Origin: Isoetes taiwanensis
Lineage: Eukaryota > Streptophyta > Lycopodiopsida > Isoetales > Isoetaceae
Length of the DNA stretch: 64,000 nt
Reading direction: 5' to 3'
Assembly: GCA_021234155.1 (NCBI GenBank)
Contig: JAJEKV010000025.1
Span: 600,474-664,473 of the forward strand
Shown here: positions 1-9,962 of the stretch, in pieces
How positions within the stretch are numbered: the first letter of the stretch is position 1
How the letters are laid out: every line of letters starts with the position of its first letter
Notes under the pieces: model-generated
Databases searched by the model: none
What the model was told of the DNA's origin: nothing
The model's input: only the letters and a program-made list of their open reading frames with translations
Made by a program: the position numbers and the translations under genes

Positions 1-3000
1 TATGATTGACTGGATTTTTGCTCATAGCTAAGGCTCCTTGATTATCAGTATAGATGAGCAAACCTGGATCAACTAGAAGGCCAATTTCAGAGCAAAGCCG
101 ATGAAGCCAGACAGATTCTTTGGCAGCATGAGCAAGAGCAATGTATTCAGCTTCTGTGGAGGACAGGGCGACACATGTTTGCTTGCAACTGCTCCAGGAA
201 ACTGCACCACCAGCAAAGAGAAAAACGAAACCTGAGGTGGATTTTCTGTCGGAATGATCCCCAGCCCAATCTGCATCAGAGAACCCAATAGGGGCAGAAT
301 CCCCACTGGCCTTGTAGGTAACTCCAAGTGTCAGGGTGCCAGCAATATATTTCAGAACCCGCTTGAGGCTTGTGCAGTGAGAATCAAGAGGATTAGTGGA
401 GAATTGGGACAATTTGCAAAGGGGGAAGGCAAGATCTGGGCACGAGTGCATATGGCAGCGTAGTTAATCATGCCAAGGATGCTGAGGTAGCGTTCTTGAA
501 TAGGAACAAGAGCAGGTGAACAAGGGGGAGAGTCTTTAGAAAGGGAAAGGCCTGGTTCAAGTGGTGTAGCTGCTGGATAACATAGATCAAGAGAGCATTG
601 GTGGATGAGATTCTGGAGATATTTATGCTGGGATAGAACAAGTGTGTGAGTAAGGGGATTATGATGGATGTGCATGCCAAGGAAATAGTGTGCTTGACCC
701 ATATCTGTCATTTTGTATTCACTGCTGAGAGCATCCTTGAGGGCTTGAAGAGAGTCAGGAGATTTAGCAATAATAAGTAAATCATCCACATAAACAAGGA
801 CAAACAAAATGGTGGGCTTAAGCTGGATATAGAGACTGGGGTCAGATTGACTTGGAGCAAAATTAAGATGGAGAAGAGTGGCATGGAGCTTGGCATACCA
901 AGCGCGAGGGGCCTGACGCAGTATAAGGCTTTATGCAAGCGACATACATGATCTGGAAATTCAGTGCTAGTGAAGCCAGGGGGTTGCTCGACATAAACTT
1001 CTTCAGAAAGTGGCCCATTTAAGAAGGCATTGGCAACATCCATTTGGTGTATATGATAGCTTTGTTGTGTAGCATGGGCTAGAAGCATGCGAATAGAGGT
1101 AATACGGGCCACAGGTGCATAAGTTTCCTCAAAGTCAATTCCTTGGGTCTGATTGTAGCCTTTGGCAACTAAGCGTGCTTTGAAGCGTTCAACGGAGCCA
1201 TCAGAATGATATTTTACTTTAAATACCCATTTGGTCCCAATAACAGATTGATGTGAAGGGCGTGGAACCAAGCTCCACGTATGGCATGTGGAAATGGACT
1301 GTAATTCAGATTGCATGGCTTGAAGCCACTGTGCATTCCAGGGACTAATGGAGGCAACATGGAATGTAGATGGTTCTGGAATGGTTTCTTGAGTAAGCAT
1401 GGAGTAATCTTGATGCCACTGAGGAGGCCTGCGAGGTCGAGTAGATCTGGAATCAGGAGAGGTTGAAGGATTGTGAGCAAGAGGTAAAGAAGATGCAAGA
1501 GGTGAGGGAGTGGTATCATGAATAGCAGGCAGAGATGGACCAGGAGAAGCAGATGGAGCAGAATGAGAAGTGTCAGGGATATGTGGGCAAGTTGAGGCAG
1601 GTGGAGTGGCCGAGCTAGAGGCAGCGGGAGAAGACTGTTGTGCAGCAGCAGAGGGCATTTGAGGAGGATGAAAGTCAAGGGGAAATTGAAGGGTAACTCT
1701 GGACGGAGGAAGATTTGGAATGTGACAGCGAGAGGTCTCACAGAATTGGACATGGCAGGACAAGATAAGACGATGAGATGTTAGATCAAACAGGCGATAA
1801 GTTTTTCTGGTATCACAGTAGCCTAGAAGCATGGCTGCCCGAGAGCGGGCTTGGAGTTTTGAGGAAGGATTCTGAAATACAAAGCATAAGCAGCCAAAAA
1901 CTCTGAGATGTTGGAGAGTAACAGACCTTTGAAGCCAAAGCTCTTCTGGAAGCTTGTGTTGGATTGCGGAATGAGGTGCCCGATTGTTGAGGTAGACTGC
2001 TGTTGCAACTGCTTCTGCCCAAAATCGATGATGTACATCCATAGCAAGCAGCATAGTTCTTGCCATTTCCATAAGAGTTCTGTTAAGACGTTCAGCTCGT
2101 CCATTCTGCTCAGGAGTGTATGAGGTGGTTAACTCTCTGCGAATACCATGGGTTTGGCAGAAGGAGTTGAAAACACCAGAGAAGAACTCGCCTCCTCCAT
2201 CACTGCGCAAAGTGACTAGGCGACAGTTAGTGAACCTCTCAGCTTCTGCATGAAAAATTCTGAATTGATCAAATGCCTCATTCTTGTGAGAAAGAAAATA
2301 TACTGTAGCACGCCGACTGAAGTCATCAAGAAATGTGAGAATGTAACGGTATCCTCCAAAAGAAGGTGGAGAAATGGGGCCGCACAGGTCTGTGTGAACT
2401 AACTCAAGGTGTGTGGAGGCATGTGAGGTGGAGGCTGGAAATGATGCTCTGGTAAGTCTGCCCTGAAGGCAGTCATGACATAGTTCTTTTTGTTCAGACA
2501 GAGAAGGAAGATGACCACAGGAAACAAGGTGTTGCATTCGATGGTGTCCAATATGACCAGGACGTTGGTGCCAAAGCTGATAGCTAGATGACGTGGATGA
2601 TGCATAGTTGGCATGATCAGAGATGGACAAGTCTGAAGATGGAAGAGGCACCAAAGGTGCAGATGGAGAACGAGCCAAAGAAGGAATGCAAACCTTGTAC
2701 AGATTTCCCTGCCGAGAACCAATAAGAATAGGTGGACATTGGGGAAGATGGATAAGACAAGTGTCAAAGGTGAAGGAGACCAAATAGCCTGCATCAACAA
2801 TTTTACTGACAGAAAGTAAATTTTGCCTGAGACCAGGGACATGAAGGACACTGGAGAGATTCTTGCAAGTAGAGTCAGGAAGCAGAATTTCAATTTGGCC
2901 AGCACCCATGACTTTGTGTTCTGAATGATCTCCAAGTTTTACAGTGTGATGATGGACGGATGGTTCATAATGAGCAAGAAGTTGGCAAAAGGGAGTCATA

Positions 3001-4031
3001 TGGGCTGTGGCACCGGAATCAAGAAACCATATATGAGGGGAGATGGAGTGAGAAGAATCAAATGCCATACATAAAGAGTCATGGATGCGAAAAGCTGGAT
3101 TGGAGTCAGAGGGAGAAAAGGGAGAAAAACCAGGTGGACAAGCAGGAGTTGGGAGGATGGGATGGGGATGAGGCAATGCTTGAGCAAGAGCAGCCATGTG
3201 AAAAGCAGGAGAAATTGGTGGATGGGAGAAGGAAGGTGAAACAGACTGTGGGATGGAATGATTAGAGGGAGAGGGATGAGTGGGTAAATTGGCAGGCATG
3301 GTGGCAGACGGAATGACTTTGGCAGTACAGTCTCGAGCATAGTGGCCAAGAATACCACAGCGAAAGCATTTGATAGAACTACGGGGCTTTCTTGAATCTC
3401 CTTTGGACTGCTGGGTGAGTAAGACAGTGTCTTCAGATACATTGGAGTGCTTGGATCTCCTCAGCGCCTCATTACGAACACGAGTAACCACATCTTCAAA
3501 TTTGTAAGCAGTGAGAGAACTTTCAATGGCAATAACCAAAGTTTCAAAGCTTTTGGGAAGGCTGTTAAGCAAAATCTGGGATTTATCTTCATCTCGGATA
3601 GATTCTCCAATGGCAGAGAGTTCATCAAAGAGACCTTTCATGCGAGTAATATGCATGTTTACAGAATCCTCTTCAAGAAGAATGAGGTCGTCAAGCTGTT
3701 TCTTGACAAACTGCGATTGGCAGCATCTGAGGCAGCATATCGATTAACAAGGGTTTGCCAGATTTCAGATGCAGTTGTGACACCCTTTTACCAAACGTGC
3801 AGCAGCATCTCCAAGACTTATGCAAATCAGAAGCTTGGCCTTATCTTCCTTTGCCTGGGAAGCTTTAGACGAAAGATCAACAGGGACTCCATCCGGGGGA
3901 CAAACCGTGTCCCACAGCCCTTTTTCCTTGAGGATCATCTCCATCCTCCATTTCCATAATTGAAAATCACGCTCTTCAAAGCGCTCCACTAATTTGACTT
4001 CCATGCTAGAGGAAATTACGCTGGTAGACAT
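1..4031 (-). pseudogene. copia gag-pol polyprotein, frameshifted
   Basis: Start chosen at the ATG at 4031, because the in-frame ATG at 4109 only adds a poly-lysine stretch encoded by the leader A-tract. Gag is followed by a CCHC knuckle (CFRCGILGHYARDC, about 3320-3365), protease motif WFLDSGATAHMT (about 3000-3035), the integrase HHCC zinc finger (about 2460-2580) and catalytic D, D and E (HTDLCGP, RSDGGGEF, TPEQNGRAERLN). RT has GTKWVFKVK and VYVDDLLI (about 785). RNase H has SDADWAGDHSD and SSTEAEYIALAHAAKE. Frameshifts lie near 3785 (gag), near 925 (within RT, after the LHKALY motif) and near 370 (before RNase H). The central frame, 708-3656, is a single open stretch of 982 codons, so decay is moderate. 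The element encodes its own replication proteins and no host function. Confidence 0.93.
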
Positions 4032-4133
4032 GATAAAGAAAGACTGTAGAGAGAAATAAAAGGAAAGGAAGGTTTTTTTTTTTTTTTTTAAGCGGAGGTA
4101 GGATGGCAAGTGGGATCAAGCGGAAGCTTGGCG

Positions 4134-4146
4134 TGGGCCCATAACC
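4134..4146 (-). other. Primer binding site, half-tRNA (initiator Met anticodon loop) type
   Basis: The minus strand reads GGTTATGGGCCCA immediately after the LTR. This is complementary to the anticodon loop region (UGGGCCCAUAACC) of eukaryotic initiator tRNA-Met, not to the tRNA 3' end (which would give TGGTATCAGAGC). Drosophila copia and yeast Ty5 are established to prime this way from a tRNA fragment. Confidence 0.85.
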
Positions 4147-4395
4147 TGTTGCAAAATTGGAACAAAGTAGGACAGATAGTAAACAAATGGCAGCAAAGAA
4201 CTTAGAAACTCGATTTGCTCTCAAACAACAGTACAAGTGATTGATCTCTGTGGAGATCTGCCCGCCTTATATCAAGGCTGAAACGGCTAAATCTGAGACT
4301 AATCTAAATATAGAATCCATGACGAAACATAAGGAAAGGCCCATAACGAACCATCATGCAAAAGGCATCTTGTTTGTTATGCACAGTCAGCAACA
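4147..4395 (-). repeat. 5' LTR of the copia element
   Basis: 249 bp. On the minus strand it begins TGTTGC and ends GCAACA, a perfect 6-bp terminal inverted repeat of the expected TG...CA form. The inner end abuts the PBS directly. A TATA-like GATATAAGG lies at about 4266-4274 (minus), a plausible LTR promoter. The outer edge was set from the inverted repeat, since the partner LTR is outside the window. Confidence 0.78.
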
Positions 4396-4644
4396 ATTTA
4401 GTGCAATGACACATAGAAGGTAGGAGTTAAAGGTGCTATTGACAAACCAGATCTGGTAGTCCAACCAACCTCTATCAGTGGTGAAATTTGCATAGCGACC
4501 TGTAAGGGTGCCATCTGTGTTGAGCTGCACCAGAGTCGAGTTGTTCCAAATCAAACTGCCTGTAAGGTACTGACGAGCCTGAAGGAGAAGGGGTGCCAAG
4601 GCTAAGACCAGCAGAGCTCCCAGATACAGAGCTCGATATGCCAT
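4387..4644 (-). pseudogene. Secreted-protein ORF cut by copia LTR; weak avidin-like pattern
   Basis: An 85-codon minus-strand ORF. Residues 1-23 form a signal peptide (MAYRALYLGALLVLALAPLLL, cleavage likely after QA). The mature part has NNST and NFT N-glycosylation sequons. Codons 1-83 are host DNA (4396-4644). The last two residues (Cys-Cys) and the stop TGA come from the first bases of the copia LTR, so the insertion truncated the protein. The LTG...N.ST...DGTLTGRY pattern recalls the first two strands of avidin/streptavidin, but this is a weak match made by eye and the diagnostic C-terminal half is missing. Upstream there is a TATA box (about 4711-4720) and a duplicated 31-bp motif. Rest of the gene not found in the window. 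Confidence 0.5.
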
Positions 4645-4708
4645 ATAACTTACTTGAGAGATTGAATTTTGTAGCCCGAATATATCGAAGACGAGGCGCC
4701 CGTTTCCA

Positions 4709-4722
4709 CCATCCTATATACC
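4709..4722 (-). promoter_or_regulatory. Candidate TATA box of the secreted-protein ORF
   Basis: Minus-strand GGGTATATAGGATG lies about 70 bp upstream of the ATG at 4644, a normal plant TATA-to-ATG distance. Position and sequence only; no transcript evidence. Confidence 0.5.
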
Positions 4723-4742
4723 CAATGATAAGACACTGGCCC

Positions 4743-4806
4743 AGGACCAGCCCCACGTATTTAATAGAATGTAAAAGGACCAGCCCCACATATTTAATAG
4801 AATGTA
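4743..4806. repeat. Tandem 33-bp-period direct repeat, two copies
   Basis: Units 4743-4773 and 4776-4806 are 31 bp and differ at one position (CACGTATTT versus CACATATTT). They sit directly upstream of the TATA box at 4709-4722, so they may be a duplicated promoter module; that role is inference. Confidence 0.85.
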
Positions 4807-4809
4807 GAG

Positions 4810-7800
4810 TGAGCGAGCCTTAAATTAGAACATTGCAATGCCATTCAAGAAGTCTTTGGCCCTTCAAAGAATGATTGTCCTCTTTTCGGCCATGCAAATG
4901 AACGACAAAGCCTTTGTCCAATTGGCCAATACCATTATAATTAATAATGAACCAAACCAACCACTAGCATTAACCATAAAAACCAAAAATAAAAAGAATC
5001 TTGAAAATTTTTTCACAAGAAAGGGAAGAACTTGTTGCTTTTCTCCATTCTCACAAACAATCCGGCTCCACATGATCGAATCTCTAAATAATGTGCCGAG
5101 GAGATCATGTTTGAAGCAAAGATTTGTTGACCGAGGAGAAGATTTGTTAGCAAAGCGCAAAATTATTTTCCACAAATGAATATCCTATGGATTCAAAGAA
5201 AATGGATGACCAAACAGATAAGTGGACTGCCAATTTATGCAACAATTTTGGGGAAGGGATATATGCATTTCTTGATATTGGGTAAGCATATTCAATTGTA
5301 GTAAGATTGTTGAAACAAATCCGTAAGAACACGAAGATTTTGTGGAATGCTTGTAGGATGTGTGATTTCTATTTTGATGTCTATGATGATGTGATAGCAG
5401 TTCTAATTCTTCCAGCATCTTCTGTAAAAGTGAGGACTTTGAAGGAAAACTTGATAAAGGATGATGATCGAAAATCCCTTTTCAGAAAACTCCTGAACCA
5501 TTGATGTTATTGTTATTATCATCACTTAATAACATGGCAGACACAGACTATGACATGATCTATGCTAATTGGATGAATTATAACAATGCCACATGGTGCT
5601 ATTATAAACTTCAAGCTAATTAATTTGAATACTAATATGAAGGCTTTTAAGCTTTACACGTGAAGTATATGCGAAGTATTTTTGTTTTTGTATCGAAGAT
5701 GTGCAGTTGCAATTCTTTTTAGTGAATGGCCGAGAAAAAATTTAACCCTCAAATGAATGGCATCATGACAAAATTGCCCTTCAACGTGAATGGCAATTCC
5801 AAAGGTTGCCCTTCAAAAAAAATGGAGATACCACCATTTAATTTTAAGGCTTGCTCTATGCTGGAGCAACAGTTGCGCTGGCTCATTGACGTCCTCGGGG
5901 CTGCTGCAGAAAGGTGTTTTCCGCGTAATCAGTGGTTTAATGCTGAGTGCAACGAACGCAAATGTTGGGTCCGCCAGGTCACAGACCCTGTTCTGGCCCG
6001 GACCTGGTCAGGCAGTACCGCCATACTTGCCACAGAATGCCGTTCTCTGCCATTAGAACGGCAGAGCAGCGTGCCGAGGCAGAAACCTTGCCAAAGTGCC
6101 GTGCTTTTATTGAAAATTTGCTCATCTCTTTTGTTGGCAAGAACGCCGTGCAAAACGACCGCTCTGCCCAAAATTTGCCCGTTCTCAAGCAAAGAACGCC
6201 ATAGCTACACAAAAGATGGGGATGACCATTTTCTCATCCCGATTCTCGGGCAAGTATATCCCAACAGCATCAATCCACCTCTTATTCTAAAATCAGACTT
6301 CTAAAGCCCACCTTCAGCATTTGCCCAACTTCATCATCTGCTATTGTTGTTGTTGTTGCTGCTGCTGCTCGGGTGCTCATGTGAAGGGTGTGAAGATGGA
6401 AAACGTGAGGGCTATGTGAAGGACAAGCTTCTGCAACAGGTAAGAAGAATGGCTTTGCAGCCCTAGAAAAATCTGATACTTGCCTCTGATAATTAACAAG
6501 GCTTTTGGTAAAGAATTACGATTCCCTTTTGTACGGTTTCAGACATTCTATGCCAATTATGACAGAGATACAATTTCAATCATCTTCTTACCCTCTTCAA
6601 AATCGAATTCTTTTTCCAATTTGGGATCAACGAATTTCATCACCGTCTTGCGCTCTTATCCTCAGCAGCATTTTTTTTAAAGAGCCCTATACATGCAGCT
6701 TCAGTTTGATCCGATTGGAACCTAGAATACATCGACTAGACACGTGCTTGGCGCGTTTTAATATCGAGGTCTTCAAGACTTTATACAAACAAGTCTGCAC
6801 ATTTGACCCCGTTATAAAATGCACCAGGGGCATAGTTGTATTCCAAATCTCAAGTTCTACACTTTAAGAGACATAATTATCTACTTTAAAGGTAAAATGT
6901 AAAATAGATAGTGCAACCCAACAAACATAGTGAAGCCTACAATATTAGAGAAGAAACATAACGAAAGCACAAAACACTGAGAAAGAAACAGAACGAAAAT
7001 ACGAAAAAAAAAAATTAATGGTGAAGAAATGACACAAAAAAAAACTAGAAAATGTATTTGCTGATGAAGACATCCCAGAACCAAAACACCTTAAAGGATA
7101 CAAATTGAAGTATAAAAGAAACAAAGGCAAATCCGTCAAAATAAAGAAAAAAGGTAGAGAAAATGCATAAGAAGCCTAGATAAATATCTGGAGCACTTTT
7201 AGTATTGGTGCTGCCAACTTGTTCAAGTTGATGCTGAGTGGATTTGCTCTCGCTATGCCTCTAACCGCGATCACCAGATCCTCTAGACACCATAGAACTG
7301 CAAGTTCGAATGAGGTGTTATGAGACAAGATCGTGCATTCAAATTTATTTGTATTGGTGCATTATCTGAGCCGTCAGATTACTGCCATGCTTTTAAATTA
7401 CAATTACTCCCCTATATTAATCGCTTGTCCCGCTCATTTTAATTTGAAAAATTTACCAAAATAACTTTAATTGTTGACTGAATTCCCAAAAAACACTTCG
7501 TATTTTTGAAATTCTTAAAATGCCCTTAATTCTTAAGTATTTTCCCAAATAGCCCTTTGTATTTTAAAAATCAATTTCTTTTTAATGTAATTTCAAGGAT
7601 ATTATTTTTCTTCTTTTCCAAGAAAGGCCTATGTGGCATGCTTGTTCCACCTGCTCGGCCGCCAGCGAAATAGTTTCAAGAAAGCTTCAGCCGATTGATC
7701 GACTGCTTTGGGAAGTCGGCTTCGCCTCAACTCATTGCCTTCATCCTGGCTGCCTTCAACTCGTCTGCTCTATTTGATCTTAGCGCCTAACCTTGTCGTG

Positions 7801-7860
7801 TCGGATGAACTATGGTGAGTGTTTTTTCAATATGACTGAGGAATGTTATATTTTTATTTC
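4810..7860. other. Anonymous, mostly AT-rich stretch
   Basis: No recognisable gene. A 192-codon open frame at 5726-6304 (plus) lies in the least AT-rich part, but it has open frames of similar size on both strands, no domain and no homology I recognise, so I do not call it. A CTG/TTG triplet run lies at about 6343-6370. A 24-bp word at about 5861-5884 recurs inverted at about 28538-28561. Confidence 0.5.
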
Positions 7861-7863
7861 ATG

Positions 7864-8152
7864 CCAATTTTTTTATTCTTGTTATTTATCAGCGTGGGAG
7901 AAGAATGTTATCTATGAACCGCATACTTGAAGCGTCGATTAGGATTATATAAAATAAAGGATCTGGAACCCAATGCTAAGTGCCATGGTGTTCCTCTTGG
8001 AAACAGTTTTTGTAAAATATCCATTATAAGTTGCAATTACGATGATGAGACTCTTCCGCAAAGACATCCTAGTGGCGACATAATAGGGATGAGCGTGGGC
8101 ACGTTTGATGGGCAAAAGAACGTCTGAGTGTACAAATTTTCTGATAAAACAG
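7864..8152 (+). repeat. Dispersed repeat, copy 1
   Basis: About 290 bp that recur inverted at 28040-28530. Shared landmarks are ATCAGCGTGGGAGAAGAATG, a segment around GCGTCGATTAGGATTAT, TGCCATGGTGTTCCTCTTGG and TTTTCTGATAAAACAGAG. No convincing coding frame and no known family. This copy is continuous; copy 2 is interrupted. Confidence 0.85.
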
Positions 8153-9670
8153 AGAAATGTGTATGAAACTGATTTGGGACTAGGATGATGGAGGAAACAA
8201 GTTCAAAGTGGATCAAAACTTCTGCTAGTGAACTGTCACAGGGCTGAATAGGGCTTAAAGTCACGTGGAAGAGATAAAATTTTGGTTTAAATCATAAAAA
8301 ATACCTCTTCAACAAAGTTGTAGAAATGAAAAATGCTTTGAATGATGTCTGATCATTCTTTTAACAATTTGAGAGGAAATTTTCATTGATAACAAGGTCA
8401 AGTAATCACAATAGAACTGTTAATCATGCTATTCGAGTCATGAATACAGCAAAAGGACATATAGAAAAATCATATAAGAAATATTTCAGCCTTAGAAATT
8501 TGTTTCATACTGAGGAATGCATAAATGCTTCTAAGATCACTTCAAATCATGTTCAGCATGAATGTAAGATGTTCCTTCAAGATTTCCTTAGAAACAATCC
8601 CCCTGTATATAGTTTTAGCACTAGAGTTGTCCACTGGACCATCCATGGTCCATGGACCGATTTTGTCCATCGTATCTCTGCCACGTAAACCCATAGAGAA
8701 GAGCTTCTCCATTTTGCAATCCACCACCACCTTTTGAATCTTCACCTGATTCTTTATGATCTAGAAGAATTTCATGACCAATGGATTCACGCATATCTTG
8801 TGGTAATTGTCCAAACCTCATACAATTTAGCAGATTTTGTACTAGTCCAGAACTGCATTCTTCATATTTTCTAGCACAAAGGGGTCCAAACCTTGCTAAA
8901 ATCAAAAGCTAATGATTTCTTATGATAAACCATATTGATTTGTATGTTCCCAAGTTTTTTCACTATTATGTGACATTAGATGAAGTCGCCATGCCCAAGT
9001 TTGCTCAAAAGAGTTGTTTGAGGGTATGAATTATTTCTCCCTTACTATTATAAGTTTGGGCCTAATTTTTGTGGTCTTCAGTTGTTGACTCTAAGAGCTA
9101 TAGTTCGATGCTTTTTTGAAGCATTCATAAGTTATAATAATTTCAATATTGACTAGAGAATCTCTTATACAGAATTCAAGACAAAAATAAATCTAAAATG
9201 ATTTAATAAAACTCGTATATTATATTTAAAAGGGTAATAAAAGATGCATGCTATGCACTACAATGCAAGACTTCATTGGCAACATAGATCTCAAATTTGG
9301 TGTGAAAGTGACATAGTAGTTGGAAGATTTAAATATAAATATCCATGAACCATTAATGGTCACTACTTAAACTTGTCAAAATTTGAATCATTTAATCAAG
9401 ATAACACTCTTTTTCAACTCAGATGTAATAATACATGCGCATAGAGGTTCTTGATGTCATATATTTGAAAAAAACACAAAGAAACCTACTTTTCTCTTGT
9501 TATCATAAACTTATTATCGTGTTTGTTGCCAGAAGTATTGTAGGTTAAGTATGATAATTGTGCATATAGATCATCTTTCATGATGAGCTATATTTGTTTT
9601 TATGGATGCAAGCCTTCCTTGGTAATATAGATCTCTAATTTCATGTTAAAATAATTATGGGTCCACAGAA
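8153..9670. other. Anonymous AT-rich stretch
   Basis: I see no gene. A short palindromic patch of CCATGG words lies near 8640-8665. Open frames at 8386-8905 are short and on both strands without domain features. Confidence 0.5.
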
Positions 9671-9679
9671 GACAGAAAA

Positions 9680-9681
<2 letters not shown>
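9671..9681 (+). repeat. Candidate L1 target-site duplication, left copy
   Basis: GACAGAAAACA next to the poly(A) tract; identical to 15477-15487 at the other end of the LINE. Two extra A bases separate it from the T run. Confidence 0.6.
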
Positions 9682-9715
<34 letters not shown>

Positions 9716-9962
9716 AAGGACGACAAGCTTTATTCACCAACTAAAAACTAGAGCAACATAAAATGCAAAGACAGGATTATAACCCCAGTGGACAAACCGA
9801 TCCAACTGAGCACAACCACCTGCCTATGCAAAAGAATAAATCTGAAGGTAAGTATGCCAAATTAGTACTTTCTTCTCTTGATCAAGAGAAGAATAGTTGT
9901 AAGCCATAACAATTTTATTTTGCGCCCACTGAAGAACAATCTCATCTGCAGTATTTACTCCC

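Larger units (their letters stand above)
1..4395 (-). mobile_element. Ty1/copia LTR retrotransposon, 3' end outside window
   Basis: Reading the minus strand from 4395 down: 5' LTR (4147-4395), primer binding site (4134-4146), untranslated leader with an A-tract (4073-4089), then gag, protease, integrase, reverse transcriptase and RNase H in the copia order. RNase H runs off the window at base 1, so the 3' LTR is not seen. At least three frameshifts make the polyprotein non-functional. Seen directly: LTR termini, PBS and all domain motifs. The order integrase before RT is diagnostic for copia rather than gypsy. Confidence 0.93.

Noticed and set aside
3447-3959. 170-codon plus-strand ORF inside the copia element
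   Set aside because: Exact antisense shadow of copia gag, whose minus-strand motifs are clear.
5726-6304. 192-codon plus-strand ORF
   Set aside because: Overlapping frames of similar size on both strands, no domain, low-complexity repeats of CAR/RTA words; looks like chance in a GC-richer patch.
8635-8670. CCATGG-rich palindrome as a regulatory site
   Set aside because: Short, imperfect and without context; no paired copy nearby.
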